A stretch of 64,000 nt of DNA, taken from positions 310,001-374,000 of the forward strand of contig NZ_KB890024.1 of the NCBI RefSeq assembly GCF_000372965.1, given 5' to 3'. The stretch comes from Hoeflea sp. 108. Lineage in GTDB: Bacteria; Pseudomonadota; Alphaproteobacteria; Rhizobiales; Rhizobiaceae. Numbering within the stretch: the first letter of the stretch is position 1; the number at the start of each line of letters is the position of its first letter. The notes beneath the pieces were generated by a model. That model did not search any database. It was not told the DNA's origin and was given only the letters and a program-made list of their open reading frames with translations. Below, in pieces: positions 16,509 through 28,199 of the stretch. The position numbers were made by a program, and so were the translations under genes.

Positions 16509-16748
16509 ATGAGTGCATTGAGGAACATCCTTCTGGCGGTTGCGACAGCGTCCGTCGTCACGGCGTGCCAGTCGACAGAGATCCGGCATTGCGAGTGGAA
16601 GCCGAAGAAGCAGATCTATCTCGAAAGCAGCAACTGCTGTGATCGCAACAACCCGTCGAGCCCCTGCTACAAGGGCGGCAGCGACAAGCCGGATCGTCCG
16701 AAGCCCGACAGGCCCAACGACCCGCGCCCCGATCCGATCCCGCAGTAA
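16509..16748 (+). CDS. Small lipoprotein with Pro/Asp-rich tail
   Basis: The ATG at 16509 has AAAAGGAG upstream. The first 20 residues form a lipoprotein signal (MSALRNILLAVATASVVTAC) with a lipobox VTAC at Cys20. The mature 60 residues contain four more cysteines and end in a repeat-like tail (SDKPDRPKPDRPNDPRPDP) that may span the cell wall. Function is unknown. A clear intrinsic terminator follows 18 bp after the stop codon. Confidence 0.78.
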   Translation: MSALRNILLAVATASVVTACQSTEIRHCEWKPKKQIYLESSNCCDRNNPSSPCYKGGSDKPDRPKPDRPNDPRPDPIPQ

Positions 16749-16766
16749 AGGGCCCATAGCGGTCGC

Positions 16767-16798
16767 AAAAGCCGTCGGCAGGCAAGCCGACGGCTTTT
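16767..16798 (+). terminator. Intrinsic terminator after the lipoprotein gene
   Basis: AAAAGCCGTCGGC pairs with GCCGACGGCTTTT across a 6-nt loop, and the tail reads TTTTGATTTT. The A-rich 5' side would also allow termination on the opposite strand. Confidence 0.88.
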
Positions 16799-16841
16799 GA
16801 TTTTCTCAGGTGCCGGTGCACACCTGAAGGAATCTGCCACC

Positions 16842-17018
16842 TCAGCGACACCGTCCCGCCATTGCGCCCGCGGCTGCCAGAATCGCCACCGCCAGCGTGT
16901 ACCGGGTGGCCACGAACAGCGGCGAGTCGTTGAACCAGTGGGCGGTGTAGAAGCTGGCAGCGATGCTGCCGGCGAGCAGTCCGGCCACGGCTCCCGCCAG
17001 CAGGAGTTCAGCCTGCAC
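16842..17018 (-). CDS. Possible small two-helix membrane protein
   Basis: From a GTG at 17018 the minus strand encodes 58 mostly hydrophobic residues with two likely transmembrane helices (ELLLAGAVAGLLAGSIAAS and RYTLAVAILAAAGAMAG) separated by a polar, aromatic loop (FYTAHWFNDSPLF). The hydrophobic pattern is too regular to ignore, but there is no good ribosome site and the frame continues upstream into non-protein sequence. It abuts a decayed doxX gene, so it may itself be a remnant. Confidence 0.33.
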   Translation of the reverse strand: MQAELLLAGAVAGLLAGSIAASFYTAHWFNDSPLFVATRYTLAVAILAAAGAMAGRCR

Positions 17019-17265
17019 ATATTCGGCAACCAGCGCCGATCCTGATGGCGACGCTGTCAGGCGTCGGCGAGATCGTGCGGCCGATCCTGCCGGTGCTCGG
17101 GCCCGGCACACGCTTTGCCGCCCTCGGCATCCTCGCCATGACCGCGTCATCCAGCTGACCGTTCCAGACGGCTGGGCGATTTCCATGTGCCCTTGGCAGC
17201 AATGACGCTGACGCTGGTCGTCCATGGCGGCGGCCTGTCGCGGTCGACCGAGCGCTCAGGCTCTC
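17011..17265 (+). pseudogene. Decayed DoxX-family membrane protein gene
   Basis: Three reading frames in series match one DoxX-type protein. LMATLSGVGEIVRPILPVLG with GTRFAALGILAMTA (17042-17147) runs into a stop. The continuation VIQLTVPDGW lies one frame over from 17148, and DFHVPLAAMTLTLVVHGGG lies in a further frame from about 17179. At least two single-base shifts therefore break the gene. The N-terminal half (first two transmembrane helices) is not found upstream. DoxX proteins are small four-helix membrane proteins linked to redox and quinone functions. The gap from 16799 to 17408 otherwise holds only the weak minus-strand frame. Confidence 0.75.
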
Positions 17266-17408
17266 GTCTAGCCCGAGCGGCTGCCTTGGCTGGCCACACA
17301 AGCTGTTGATCCCGGCCGTTCGCTGCCAGGGGAGGCTTAACGCCCCCTTAAATCGCCGCATTTACTGTCCAACCGGAACGCCATTGGCATGGGGGCCGGA
17401 CTTTAGAC

Positions 17409-19664
17409 ATGGCGAACCGGAACGACAGACGCATCGAGCCTAGCTTCGGTGAGGCGCATGAGGATGCGGACGACGATGTCCTTTCGGTCCGCGAAGAGGA
17501 TCGCGTCGTGCCCACCCGCCGCAAGCAGCCTACCAAGCGCAAATCGTCGAAGGCCGGGACGTCCGAGCGCGGTCGGGGGCGATCGAAAAAGCCCAGGCGC
17601 GGCCTGTTCGGCATCCTTGGTCGTATGGTCTACTGGTGCTTCGTGCTGGCGATCTGGGGCGGCATCGCCGCTGCAGGCATCGTCATCTATTACGGCGCCC
17701 AGATGCCTAGCGCCACGACCTGGGCCATTCCCGATCGCTCGCCCAACATCAAGATCGTCGGCGTTGACGGCCGCCTGGTCGCCAATCGTGGCATGACCGG
17801 CGGCGAGGCCGTCGGCCTGCACGAGATGTCGCCCTATATCCCACAGGCGGTGATCGCCATCGAGGACAAGCGTTTCTATTCGCATTTCGGCTTCGACCCG
17901 ATAGGCTTGGCGCGCGCGGTATCGACCCGCTTCCTGCATGGCCGTTTCACCCAGGGCGGCTCGACGCTGACCCAGCAGCTCGCCAAGAACCTGTTCCTCA
18001 CCCCCGACCGAACGCTCGAGCGCAAAGTCCAGGAGGTGCTGCTCGCCTTGTGGCTCGAGCAGAAGCACACCAAGGACCAGATCCTCGAAATGTACCTAAA
18101 CCGCGTGTTCTTCGGTTCGGGCTCCTATGGCGTCGAGGCTGCCTCCCGGCGCTATTTCGGCAAGTCGGCCCGTGACGTGACGTTGGCAGAGGCGGCGCTG
18201 CTCGCGGGCCTGCTCAAGGCGCCGTCGCGCCTGTCGCCGGCCCGTGATCCAAAGGCTGCCGGCGACCGCGCCCAGCTGGTGCTCGCGGCGATGCGCGACC
18301 AGGGTATGATCGGCGACAAGGAACTCACCAACGCGATGAATGCGCCGGCGACCCGTGTCGCCTCGTTCTGGACCGGATCCGAAAACTACGTCGCCGACCG
18401 GGTGATGGAGGAACTGCCGGGTCTCATCGGCGAAGTGCGCTCCGACATCGTCGTCGACACGACGGTTGACATGACGCTGCAGGACCTAGCCGAGAAGTCG
18501 ATCCGCCGGCTGATCGACGAGAACGGCCAGAAACTCAATGTCAGCCAGGGCGCGCTGGTATCGATCGACAATTCCGGTGCCATCCGTGCAATGGTCGGCG
18601 GCTATGACTATTCGACCAGCCAGTTCGATCGCGCCTCCGAGGCGCGGCGACAGCCGGGCTCGGCCTTCAAGCCCTTCGTCTACATGGCGGCGCTCGAACA
18701 GGGGCGCACGCCCGACAGCGTTCGCAACGATGCGCCGATCAAGATCGGCAAATGGACGCCGGAAAACTACAACGGCAAATATTTTGGCCGGGTGACCCTG
18801 AAGACGGCGCTGGCCAAGTCGCTGAATTCGGTTGCCGCGCAACTTGCCATGGAAGTCGGACCCAACTCGGTCGTCGAGGCAGCTCACCGCATGGGCATCG
18901 AATCCGACCTCCAGCCCAATGTCTCGATTTCGCTCGGCACCTCCGAAGTAACGCCGCTTGAGCTGACTGCCGCCTATGTGCCCTTCGCCAATGGTGGCTA
19001 CCGGCCCGAGGTGCACCTGATCAAGCGCATCACCTCGGCCGACGGCAAGGTGCTCTATGAGAACACCTCAGGTGGCGGCCCGCGCGTCATAAGCCCTGAG
19101 GTCGTCGGCATGATGAACGCGATGATGACCGGCGCGGTCGAGGAGGGCACCGCCAAGAAGGCCGCCTTCGCCTGGCCGGCGGCCGGCAAGACCGGCACCA
19201 GCCAGAATTCGCGCGACGCCTGGTTCGTCGGCTTCACCGCCAACCTCACGACAGGTGTCTGGTTCGGCAACGATGACGGCAAGCCGATGAAGAAGGTGAC
19301 GGGCGGCGCACTGCCCGCACTCGCCTGGCACGAATTCATGGTCGCGGCCCATGAGGGCGTGCCGGTTGCCGCCTTGCCGGGCAACTGGACCTCGCAGGGT
19401 GCCGCGCCCGACGTCGCCGCCGACGACCAGCCGGCCCAGCCACTCGATGCGAACGCCTTCCCGCCGCCTCCGCAGCCTGTCGGACAACGGCAGGCCACAG
19501 GCACCGGCAACCGCGCCGTCCAGCCGGAAGAGCCAACCGCTTCGATCGGTCGGCCGGTGCCGCCTGCCGATGTCGGCGCCCGCCGACCTGTCCCGCCCGC
19601 CGACGTCGGCGGCCAGCCGCAGCGCCGCGAGACGTCGATCCTTAATATCTTGCTGGGGAACTGA
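17409..19664 (+). CDS. Class A penicillin-binding protein (PBP1A family transglycosylase/transpeptidase)
   Basis: This 751-residue inner-membrane enzyme polymerises and crosslinks peptidoglycan. A basic, disordered cytoplasmic tail (residues 1-70) precedes one transmembrane helix (about 72-95). The GT51 domain has the catalytic Glu in IEDKRFYSHFGFD (near 152) and QGGSTLTQQLAKN. The transpeptidase domain has SxxK in GSAFKPF (near Ser418), SxN in SLNSVAAQL and KTGTSQNSRDAWFVGF. The C-terminus is a Pro/Gln-rich low-complexity tail with a repeated RPVPPADVG. A strong terminator follows. It is a single-gene unit. Confidence 0.95.
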   Translation: MANRNDRRIEPSFGEAHEDADDDVLSVREEDRVVPTRRKQPTKRKSSKAGTSERGRGRSKKPRRGLFGILGRMVYWCFVLAIWGGIAAAGIVIYYGAQMPSATTWAIPDRSPNIKIVGVDGRLVANRGMTGGEAVGLHEMSPYIPQAVIAIEDKRFYSHFGFDPIGLARAVSTRFLHGRFTQGGSTLTQQLAKNLFLTPDRTLERKVQEVLLALWLEQKHTKDQILEMYLNRVFFGSGSYGVEAASRRYFGKSARDVTLAEAALLAGLLKAPSRLSPARDPKAAGDRAQLVLAAMRDQGMIGDKELTNAMNAPATRVASFWTGSENYVADRVMEELPGLIGEVRSDIVVDTTVDMTLQDLAEKSIRRLIDENGQKLNVSQGALVSIDNSGAIRAMVGGYDYSTSQFDRASEARRQPGSAFKPFVYMAALEQGRTPDSVRNDAPIKIGKWTPENYNGKYFGRVTLKTALAKSLNSVAAQLAMEVGPNSVVEAAHRMGIESDLQPNVSISLGTSEVTPLELTAAYVPFANGGYRPEVHLIKRITSADGKVLYENTSGGGPRVISPEVVGMMNAMMTGAVEEGTAKKAAFAWPAAGKTGTSQNSRDAWFVGFTANLTTGVWFGNDDGKPMKKVTGGALPALAWHEFMVAAHEGVPVAALPGNWTSQGAAPDVAADDQPAQPLDANAFPPPPQPVGQRQATGTGNRAVQPEEPTASIGRPVPPADVGARRPVPPADVGGQPQRRETSILNILLGN

Positions 19665-19678
19665 CGCGGGCACACCAA

Positions 19679-19720
19679 ACGACAAAACCCGGCGAGAGGC
19701 TCGCCGGGTTTTGTCGTTTT
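19679..19720. terminator. Long bidirectional intrinsic terminator
   Basis: An 18-bp perfect stem (starting ACGACAAAACCCGGCGAG) with a 3-nt loop, flanked by A-rich and T-rich ends, sits between the convergent penicillin-binding protein and antiporter genes. It can serve both. Confidence 0.92.
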
Positions 19721-19744
19721 GCTAGCCGTTTCGGCCGATCTCGG

Positions 19745-21556
19745 TCAGGCCGCCGAAGGCGCATCCGGCCTGCGGTCTTCGACGGGCTCCGCGTCCGCAG
19801 CAGGTTTCTGCATCACTTGCTCGACGATGCCGCGGGCGATTTCGCGTTCGCCCATGATCACCTGGTCGGCACCGAGGTTCTTCAGGTGGTCGACTTCGGC
19901 GTCGGAATGGGCGCGGGCGATGATCTTCATCTCGGGATTGGCGGCCTTGGCCTTGAGGATGATCTGGCCGGCTTCGAAGGCGTTGGGGATGGCGAGGATC
20001 AGCCGCTTGGCGCCGGCGGCGTTGGCCGCGCCGAACACCTCGCCCTTGACCGCGTTGCCTGGCACCGTCTCGACGCCTTCGCTCATCAGCTTGGCGATGG
20101 TCTTGTCGGAATCCTCGATAACCAGGAACGGCAGCTCGGCATCCTTGAGCGACTGACCGACCAGCGAGCCGACGCGGCCATAGCCGATCAGGATGGTGTG
20201 GTCGGTGAGTTTGGTCGGTGGCGGCGTGTCCTCATCGATCTTGGCGGCGGCCGGCGTGGTGGTGGCAACCTCGCCGGGCTCGGTGGCTGGCCCGATGGGC
20301 ACGGCCTCAACGGCTTCCGGCACCTTGCCGGCGCGCTTCTCCAGCCACGGCTTCAGGCGACCGACGCCGGCGAAGACCAGCGGATTGAGCACGATCGACA
20401 GGATCGCGCCGGCCAGGATCAGGTCTCGGCCTTTCTCCGGCAACAGTTCGAGACTGACGCCGAGGCCGGCAAGCATGAACGAGAACTCGCCGATCTGCGC
20501 CAGGCTGGCTGAAATGATCAATGCGGTCGCCACCGGATAGCCGAAGGCAAGCACGATCAGGAAGGCGGCGACCGATTTGCCGATGACGATAATGAACAGC
20601 GTGGCGAGGATCGGCCAGGTGTCGGTGAACAGGCTGGTCGGGTCGAACAGCATGCCGACCGACACGAAGAACAGCACCGAGAATGCGTCGCGCAGCGGCA
20701 GGGTTTCTTCGGCCGCCTGATGGCTGAGTTCGGATTCGCTCATCACCATGCCGGCGAAGAAGGCGCCGAGCGCCAGCGACACGCCGAACAGTTTGGCTGC
20801 GCCGAAGGCGACGCCAAGGGCAATCGCCAGCACTGCCAGGCGGAACAACTCGCGCGAGCCGGTATGCGCCACGTAATGCAGCATCCACGGGATGACGCGC
20901 CGGCCGACGACCATCATCAGCACCACGAAGGCGGCGACCTTGGCCAGCGTGATGCCGACAACGCCCCAGATGCCGAAATCGAACCTCAGAGCCAGGATGT
21001 TTGGCGCATGCGCCACCTGCTCTTCGCCGCCGAGCACGCCGGCGAGCGCGGGCAGCAGCACCAGCGCCATGACCATGGCGAGGTCCTCGACGATGAGCCA
21101 GCCGACGGCAATGCGGCCGCGCTCGGTCTCGATCATGCGCCGCTCCTGCAGCGCGCGCAGAAGCACGACGGTGGAGGCGACCGATAGTGCCAGGCCGAAG
21201 ACGAGACCCGCACCAAGCGACCAGCCGAGCATCCAGGCGAGGCCGGCGCCAAGGGCGGTTGCGAAGGCGATCTGGACGACAGCGCCGGGGACGGCGATGG
21301 CGCGCACCGACAGCAGATCCTTGAGCGAAAAATGCAGGCCGACGCCGAACATCAAGAGGATCACGCCGATCTCGGCGAGTTCGAGCGCCAGTTTCTGGTC
21401 GGCGACGAAGCCGGGCGTGTTGGGCCCGACCAGCATGCCGGCGATCAGGTAGCCGACGAGCGGCGGAACCTTGAAGCGATTGGCGAGCGCGCCGAAGATG
21501 AATGCCAGCCCCAGACCGGCGACGATGGTTGCGATGAGGGGCGTGTCATGCGGCAT
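19745..21556 (-). CDS. CPA2-family cation:proton antiporter with RCK domain (Kef/YbaL-like)
   Basis: This 603-residue inner-membrane protein has about 12 transmembrane segments up to residue 390. The opening GLGLAFIFGALANRFKVPPLVGYLIAGMLVGP is typical of monovalent cation:proton antiporter-2 proteins. The C-terminal RCK/TrkA-N domain (from TILIGYGRVGSLVGQSLKDAELPFLVIE) binds nucleotide and gates transport. YbaL-like members lack the KefF partner, and none is nearby. The ATG at 21556 gives the family-standard N-terminus; the frame upstream to 21682 is not protein-like. It probably exchanges K+ or Na+ for protons under stress. Confidence 0.92.
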   Translation of the reverse strand: MPHDTPLIATIVAGLGLAFIFGALANRFKVPPLVGYLIAGMLVGPNTPGFVADQKLALELAEIGVILLMFGVGLHFSLKDLLSVRAIAVPGAVVQIAFATALGAGLAWMLGWSLGAGLVFGLALSVASTVVLLRALQERRMIETERGRIAVGWLIVEDLAMVMALVLLPALAGVLGGEEQVAHAPNILALRFDFGIWGVVGITLAKVAAFVVLMMVVGRRVIPWMLHYVAHTGSRELFRLAVLAIALGVAFGAAKLFGVSLALGAFFAGMVMSESELSHQAAEETLPLRDAFSVLFFVSVGMLFDPTSLFTDTWPILATLFIIVIGKSVAAFLIVLAFGYPVATALIISASLAQIGEFSFMLAGLGVSLELLPEKGRDLILAGAILSIVLNPLVFAGVGRLKPWLEKRAGKVPEAVEAVPIGPATEPGEVATTTPAAAKIDEDTPPPTKLTDHTILIGYGRVGSLVGQSLKDAELPFLVIEDSDKTIAKLMSEGVETVPGNAVKGEVFGAANAAGAKRLILAIPNAFEAGQIILKAKAANPEMKIIARAHSDAEVDHLKNLGADQVIMGEREIARGIVEQVMQKPAADAEPVEDRRPDAPSAA

Positions 21557-22283
21557 TGTCCGGGCGGCACCTTTGAAAAGAGTTTCAGATTTTCTTTGGG
21601 GTGCGGCGGAAAAATCCGCTGCATTTCCAATATGGTGGACGCAATGCTGCAAGCGCAACCCTGGTTGACCCAGAAACTTCATCCCTGGCCAAAAAAGTTT
21701 CGCTCGAATGATATCGGAACTATTCGCCGGGACGATCGTATGCGCCGATCCGACCTGGTTGCGAGCAAACGTCGTTTCGATATGATGACGCCGAGACTGA
21801 CTCGGGTCTTGGTTGGCAGGGTGGAAATGCTGTCGCCGGCATCAGGCTTGCGGGTCGCAGGAGAAGATCGAGGCCGTTTGCGCGACCTATGACCGTCACG
21901 GAACATAAGCTTTTGGCCAGGCCAGACCCTGTCCCGAAGTTGGCTGGCGGCGTCCTGTCTTAATTCTACTAAATCAGTAGAAATTAGGAAAAAGCCGTCC
22001 GACCGGCAGGGTGGCGTCTCCGGCTGCGCTGTGTCGGCGAGCTCGCGTCAGAAGCCGCAATCATAAGCATTTCCGCGGGTTCCACACTGGTGTTCAGCCG
22101 CTCTGGCTCGGTATGGTCTTGAAAACCGGAGGCGGCTTCGCCTGCCAATGTTGGAAAAAAATTCTTCTGCCTCGTGCGCGAAGGCAAAAGCGATTGCATC
22201 CACCATCGGCGCGCGCGAGTGGGTTTCTTCTACGAAGGGGTGCCGGCGGCTAGAAATGGCGGGTCCTCCGGAACCCTCGCGTC
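21557..22283. other. 727-bp divergent intergenic region between antiporter and cysG
   Basis: No convincing gene is seen on either strand. The region must carry the promoters of the antiporter (minus) and the cys operon (plus). It contains a 19-bp palindrome at 21964-21982 within a locally AT-rich stretch (21960-21995), listed separately. Several short frames exist but lack ribosome sites and protein-like composition. Confidence 0.6.
21964..21982. promoter_or_regulatory. 19-bp palindrome, candidate operator of the cys operon
   Basis: TTCTACTAAATCAGTAGAA has perfect 7-bp arms around AAATC. The AT-rich, 7-5-7 layout is the kind of site bound by dimeric winged-helix repressors such as the Rrf2 family, which control sulfur or iron-sulfur genes in many alphaproteobacteria. 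It lies 300 bp upstream of cysG. The assignment is inference. Confidence 0.45.
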
Positions 22284-23731
<1,448 letters not shown>

Positions 23732-23735
<4 letters not shown>

Positions 23736-24034
23736 AGATCCTGACCGCCAACAGGCTGACCGACGGCGAGGCCGTATGGTTTTCGGCCACGGGCAACTGG
23801 GCCGAGACCATCGACGGCGCCGATATCGTCGCCGACAAGGACGGCGAGACCAGGCTCGAGGCCATCGGCAAGCATGCCTACGACAACAACGAGGTGGTCG
23901 ACGTGAACCTGATCGACGTCAACGTCGTTGGGGGCGCGATCCAGCCGCTGCGCCTGCGCGAGGTGATCCGCGCCGCCGGCCCCACCAACCGTCTCGACCT
24001 CGGCAAGCAGGCGCGCCCTGCCGCTGCCGCCTGA
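23732..24034 (+). CDS. DUF2849 domain protein of the cys operon
   Basis: This 100-residue soluble protein (MKILTANRLTDGEAVWFSAT at the start) lies invariably, in my knowledge of Rhizobiales, between cysG and cysI. It overlaps cysG by ATGA and precedes cysI by 19 bp, so it is translationally coupled in the operon. Its function is not established; a helper role in sulfite reduction, perhaps replacing part of the CysJ electron-supply function, is only a guess from position. Confidence 0.88.
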
Positions 24035-24053
24035 CCAACACCGGAAGACGACC

Positions 24054-25698
<1,645 letters not shown>

Positions 25699-25724
<26 letters not shown>

Positions 25725-26469
25725 CGCCGAGACCCCGGACGCCGGGATCGTAGCGCAGGTTCAGGCCGAGGCCGCTTCGCTCGATGCGCTCCACGGGCAT
25801 CTGACGCCGCAGGAGATCATCGTGCGTTCGGTAGAGCGCTTCGATGGCGGCATCGCTGCGGTCTCGTCCTTCGGCGCGGATTCCGCCGTGCTGCTGCATA
25901 TGATTGCGGAAGTCGACCGCAACCTGCCGATCGTCTTCCTCGACACCGGCAAGCATTTCGGCGAGACGCTCGACTACCGAGACGCGCTGGCGGCAGATTT
26001 CGGCCTGACCGACATCCGTATCGTCACTCCAGGCGAGGCAGCGCTGGCGCGCATCGACCCTTTGGGCGACCTGCACAAGAGCGATACCGACGCTTGCTGC
26101 GACGTGCGCAAGGTCGAGCCGATGGCGCGCGGCGTGGAACCCTTCGGCTCCTGGTTCACCGGCCGCAAGCGTTTCCAGGCATCGACGCGTTCGGCGCTCG
26201 CCGCGTTCGAGCAGGTCGGCCCGCGTTTCCGCATCAATCCGCTCGCCCGGTGGGGCACGTCCGACCTCGCCGACTACATGCGCAAGCATGCCTTGCGCGA
26301 GAATCCGCTTGTCGCCTACGGTTACCTTTCGATCGGCTGTTTCCCCTGCACCCAGCCGGTCAAGCCGGGCGAAGACGCTCGCAGCGGTCGCTGGGCCGGC
26401 CAGGCCAAGACCGAATGCGGCATCCATCTTTCCGGTCTCGAACAGTCGCTGACCGACACATCCCTTTAG
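25699..26469 (+). CDS. cysH: Assimilatory adenylyl-sulfate (APS) reductase, CysH family
   Basis: This 256-residue PAPS-reductase-fold enzyme makes sulfite from activated sulfate. The PP-loop-like SSFGADSAVLLHM binds the nucleotide. A Cys pair (DACCDVRKVEP, Cys133-134) and CxxC (GCFPC, Cys214 and Cys217) would hold a [4Fe-4S] cluster, which marks APS-using rather than PAPS-using enzymes; the catalytic Cys240 is in the ECGIHL tail motif. The ATG at 25699 has AAGGAGG upstream and lies inside the 3' end of cysI. Rhizobial CysH proteins are known to use APS. Confidence 0.93.
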
Positions 26470-26479
26470 GAACTTGCGT

Positions 26480-27022
26480 ATGACCGAAGCGACTTCAGAG
26501 ACTAGGATCCGTCTGTGGACGCCGGAAGGTTTTCGTGAGGACGGCTGGATCCATGCCGAGGACGCGTCGGCACTGGCTGGCAACACCAGGGTGATCCTGC
26601 CGCTGCACGCCTATCTCGACCTCGATCCGGAGCAGCGCAACGCGGCCGGCGAAAGGCTGGGCGTTCAGCTGCAGCCCGGCGACCAGCTCGACGCCATCCT
26701 CGACCTGCTCGGCGAGCTGTCACTGGTGGCGCTGGCCTTTCCGGCCTTCAATGACGGCCGCTCCTTTTCCAAGGCCGAGCTGCTGCGCAGCCGCCATGGC
26801 TTCAAGGGCGCAGTGCGCGCGACCGGCCAGGTGCTGGTCGACCAGCTGCCGCACATGCTGCGCGTCGGTTTCGATGAGTTCGAGGTGTCGCATCCGGTGC
26901 TGCTGAAGCGTCTTGAGGCTGGCAACTCCGGCGGTCTGCCGCTCTATTACCAGCCGGCTGCGAAGGCTTCGGGACCCGTGGAGAAGGGTGCGAAATACGC
27001 TTGGCGCCGCACCGCCGGCTGA
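26480..27022 (+). CDS. DUF934 protein of the sulfate-assimilation operon
   Basis: This 180-residue protein has the DUF934 pattern (WTPEGFREDGW at the start; LVALAFPAFNDGRSFSKAELLRSRHGFKGAVRATGQVLVDQLPHMLRVGFDEFE). The family is found beside cysI and cysH in proteobacteria and is predicted to help sulfite reduction, but its biochemical role is unknown. The ATG at 26480 follows cysH by 10 bp and has AGGA upstream; a TTG two codons earlier is less likely. It is the last gene of the operon. Confidence 0.88.
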   Translation: MTEATSETRIRLWTPEGFREDGWIHAEDASALAGNTRVILPLHAYLDLDPEQRNAAGERLGVQLQPGDQLDAILDLLGELSLVALAFPAFNDGRSFSKAELLRSRHGFKGAVRATGQVLVDQLPHMLRVGFDEFEVSHPVLLKRLEAGNSGGLPLYYQPAAKASGPVEKGAKYAWRRTAG

Positions 27023-27043
27023 TCGGCGCGCAACCAGACGGAA

Positions 27044-27232
27044 CTAGCGCTGCGTTGGCCCGCTCTCGACGTTGGCGAGCTTTTCAAGCAGGCGCTTGAG
27101 CTTCTTGGGCAAGTCGTGGTCGGCGCGGAACGCTGGCAGGGCCTTCAAGACGCGCTGGTTGGTTTCCGTCGCGATCTCTCGCCGGATATGCGCCGTCAAC
27201 CGCGCTGCCTGCTGTGTACGTGCTCCTGCCAT
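27044..27232 (-). CDS. Hypothetical 62-residue basic protein
   Basis: The ATG at 27232 has AAAGGG eight bases upstream. The product is highly charged and helical (ARLTAHIRREIATETNQRVLKALPAFRADHDLPKKLKRLLEKLANVE), with no cysteine or membrane segment. Composition and third-position G/C fit a real gene. It is convergent with the cys operon. I do not recognise the family. Confidence 0.65.
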   Translation of the reverse strand: MAGARTQQAARLTAHIRREIATETNQRVLKALPAFRADHDLPKKLKRLLEKLANVESGPTQR

Positions 27233-27400
27233 GATCAGACCCTTTGTTGCCCGGAAGAACTCCTGCGGGCGGCAAATGGTTCCTATGCCGCGCATTTGCA
27301 GTGAAAAAGCTGCGCCGTTTGGGTAAAATTTGACTTAATATCCGAGGGTGGCGATCTTGGCCCAGTCCGGCGCGGCATCCGGTCTCAACGGCCCTTGCCC

Positions 27401-27429
27401 CTTGATTTTTGGCACCCGAAGCTCGATAT
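27401..27429 (+). promoter_or_regulatory. Putative RpoH (sigma-32) promoter of grpE
   Basis: CTTGAT (27401-27406), 17 bp, then CGATAT (27424-27429) matches the rhizobial RpoH consensus (CTTGAC-N17-CCATAT) with two mismatches. The start would lie near 27436, 34 bp before the chosen ATG of grpE, a known heat-shock gene. Confidence 0.5.
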
Positions 27430-27469
27430 CGGGCGCAACTTCCAATCTGATGAAAAGCGGGATTTGGCG

Positions 27470-28102
27470 ATGAGCGACCAGGCAAAAGACGAACGCGCGC
27501 CCGACGAGACGGCGGCTGCCGAGGCCCAGGCCGAAAAGTTCGAAGGCGGCATCGACGGCGATTATGAAGCCGTCGTGCGTCTGCTCAAGGAAAACGAAGA
27601 GCTGAAGGACCGCGCTTTGCGTGCCGCGGCCGAGATGGAGAACCTGCGCCGCCGCACGGCACGCGACGTTCAGGACGCGCGAGCCTATTCAGCGGCCAAT
27701 TTCGCACGCGACATGCTGTCGGTGTCGGACAATCTGCGCCGCGCCATCGAGGCAGTCACCGACGAGGCCAAGGCGGCCGGCGGCGACGGCCTTGCCAGCC
27801 TCATCGAGGGCGTCGAGGTGACGGAGCGCGCGATGCTTTCGGCGCTCGAGCGTCACGGCGTGCGCAAGCTCGACCCGCTGGGCGAGAAGTTCGACCCTAA
27901 CTTCCACCAGGCGATGTTCGAGGTGCCGAACCCGGCCGTCCCGGCCAACACGGTCGTGCAGGTCGTACAATCAGGCTACACCATCGGCGATCGCGTCCTG
28001 CGCCCGGCCATGGTCGGCGTCGCCAAGGGCGGCCCCAAGCACGCCGGCGAGACCCCGGCCGAGCCTGGCCCGGTGAACGAGCAGGCCGAGAAAGACGCCT
28101 GA
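27470..28102 (+). CDS. grpE: Nucleotide exchange factor GrpE
   Basis: This 210-residue DnaK cochaperone has an acidic Ala/Glu-rich N-terminus, a long coiled coil (LLKENEELKDRALRAAAEMENLRRRTARDV) and the C-terminal beta-wing (GVRKLDPLGEKFDPNFHQAMFEVP and AMVGVAKGG). The ATG at 27470 yields a family-standard N-terminus; an upstream in-frame start at 27395 would lie inside the predicted promoter. The usual alphaproteobacterial neighbour hrcA is not present upstream. A heat-shock promoter is proposed just upstream. Confidence 0.95.
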   Translation: MSDQAKDERAPDETAAAEAQAEKFEGGIDGDYEAVVRLLKENEELKDRALRAAAEMENLRRRTARDVQDARAYSAANFARDMLSVSDNLRRAIEAVTDEAKAAGGDGLASLIEGVEVTERAMLSALERHGVRKLDPLGEKFDPNFHQAMFEVPNPAVPANTVVQVVQSGYTIGDRVLRPAMVGVAKGGPKHAGETPAEPGPVNEQAEKDA

Positions 28103-28112
28103 GAAGCGAATG

Positions 28113-28192
28113 GCGAATAGGGAGTAGCGAACAGGGAATTCATCGCTACAGTGAGCCCAAACGGGGGGCTGCAGTGTTCTTTCCCTATTCGC
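28113..28192. repeat. Intergenic inverted repeat with tandem GAATAGGGA-like units
   Basis: GCGAATAGGGA (28113-28123) is repeated imperfectly as GCGAACAGGGA (28128-28138) and appears inverted as TCCCTATTCGC (28182-28192), filling the 97 bp between grpE and the next gene. Such GAATAGGGA mosaics are familiar in Mesorhizobium-like intergenic regions (general knowledge). Confidence 0.6.
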
Positions 28193-28199
28193 TTCTTCC

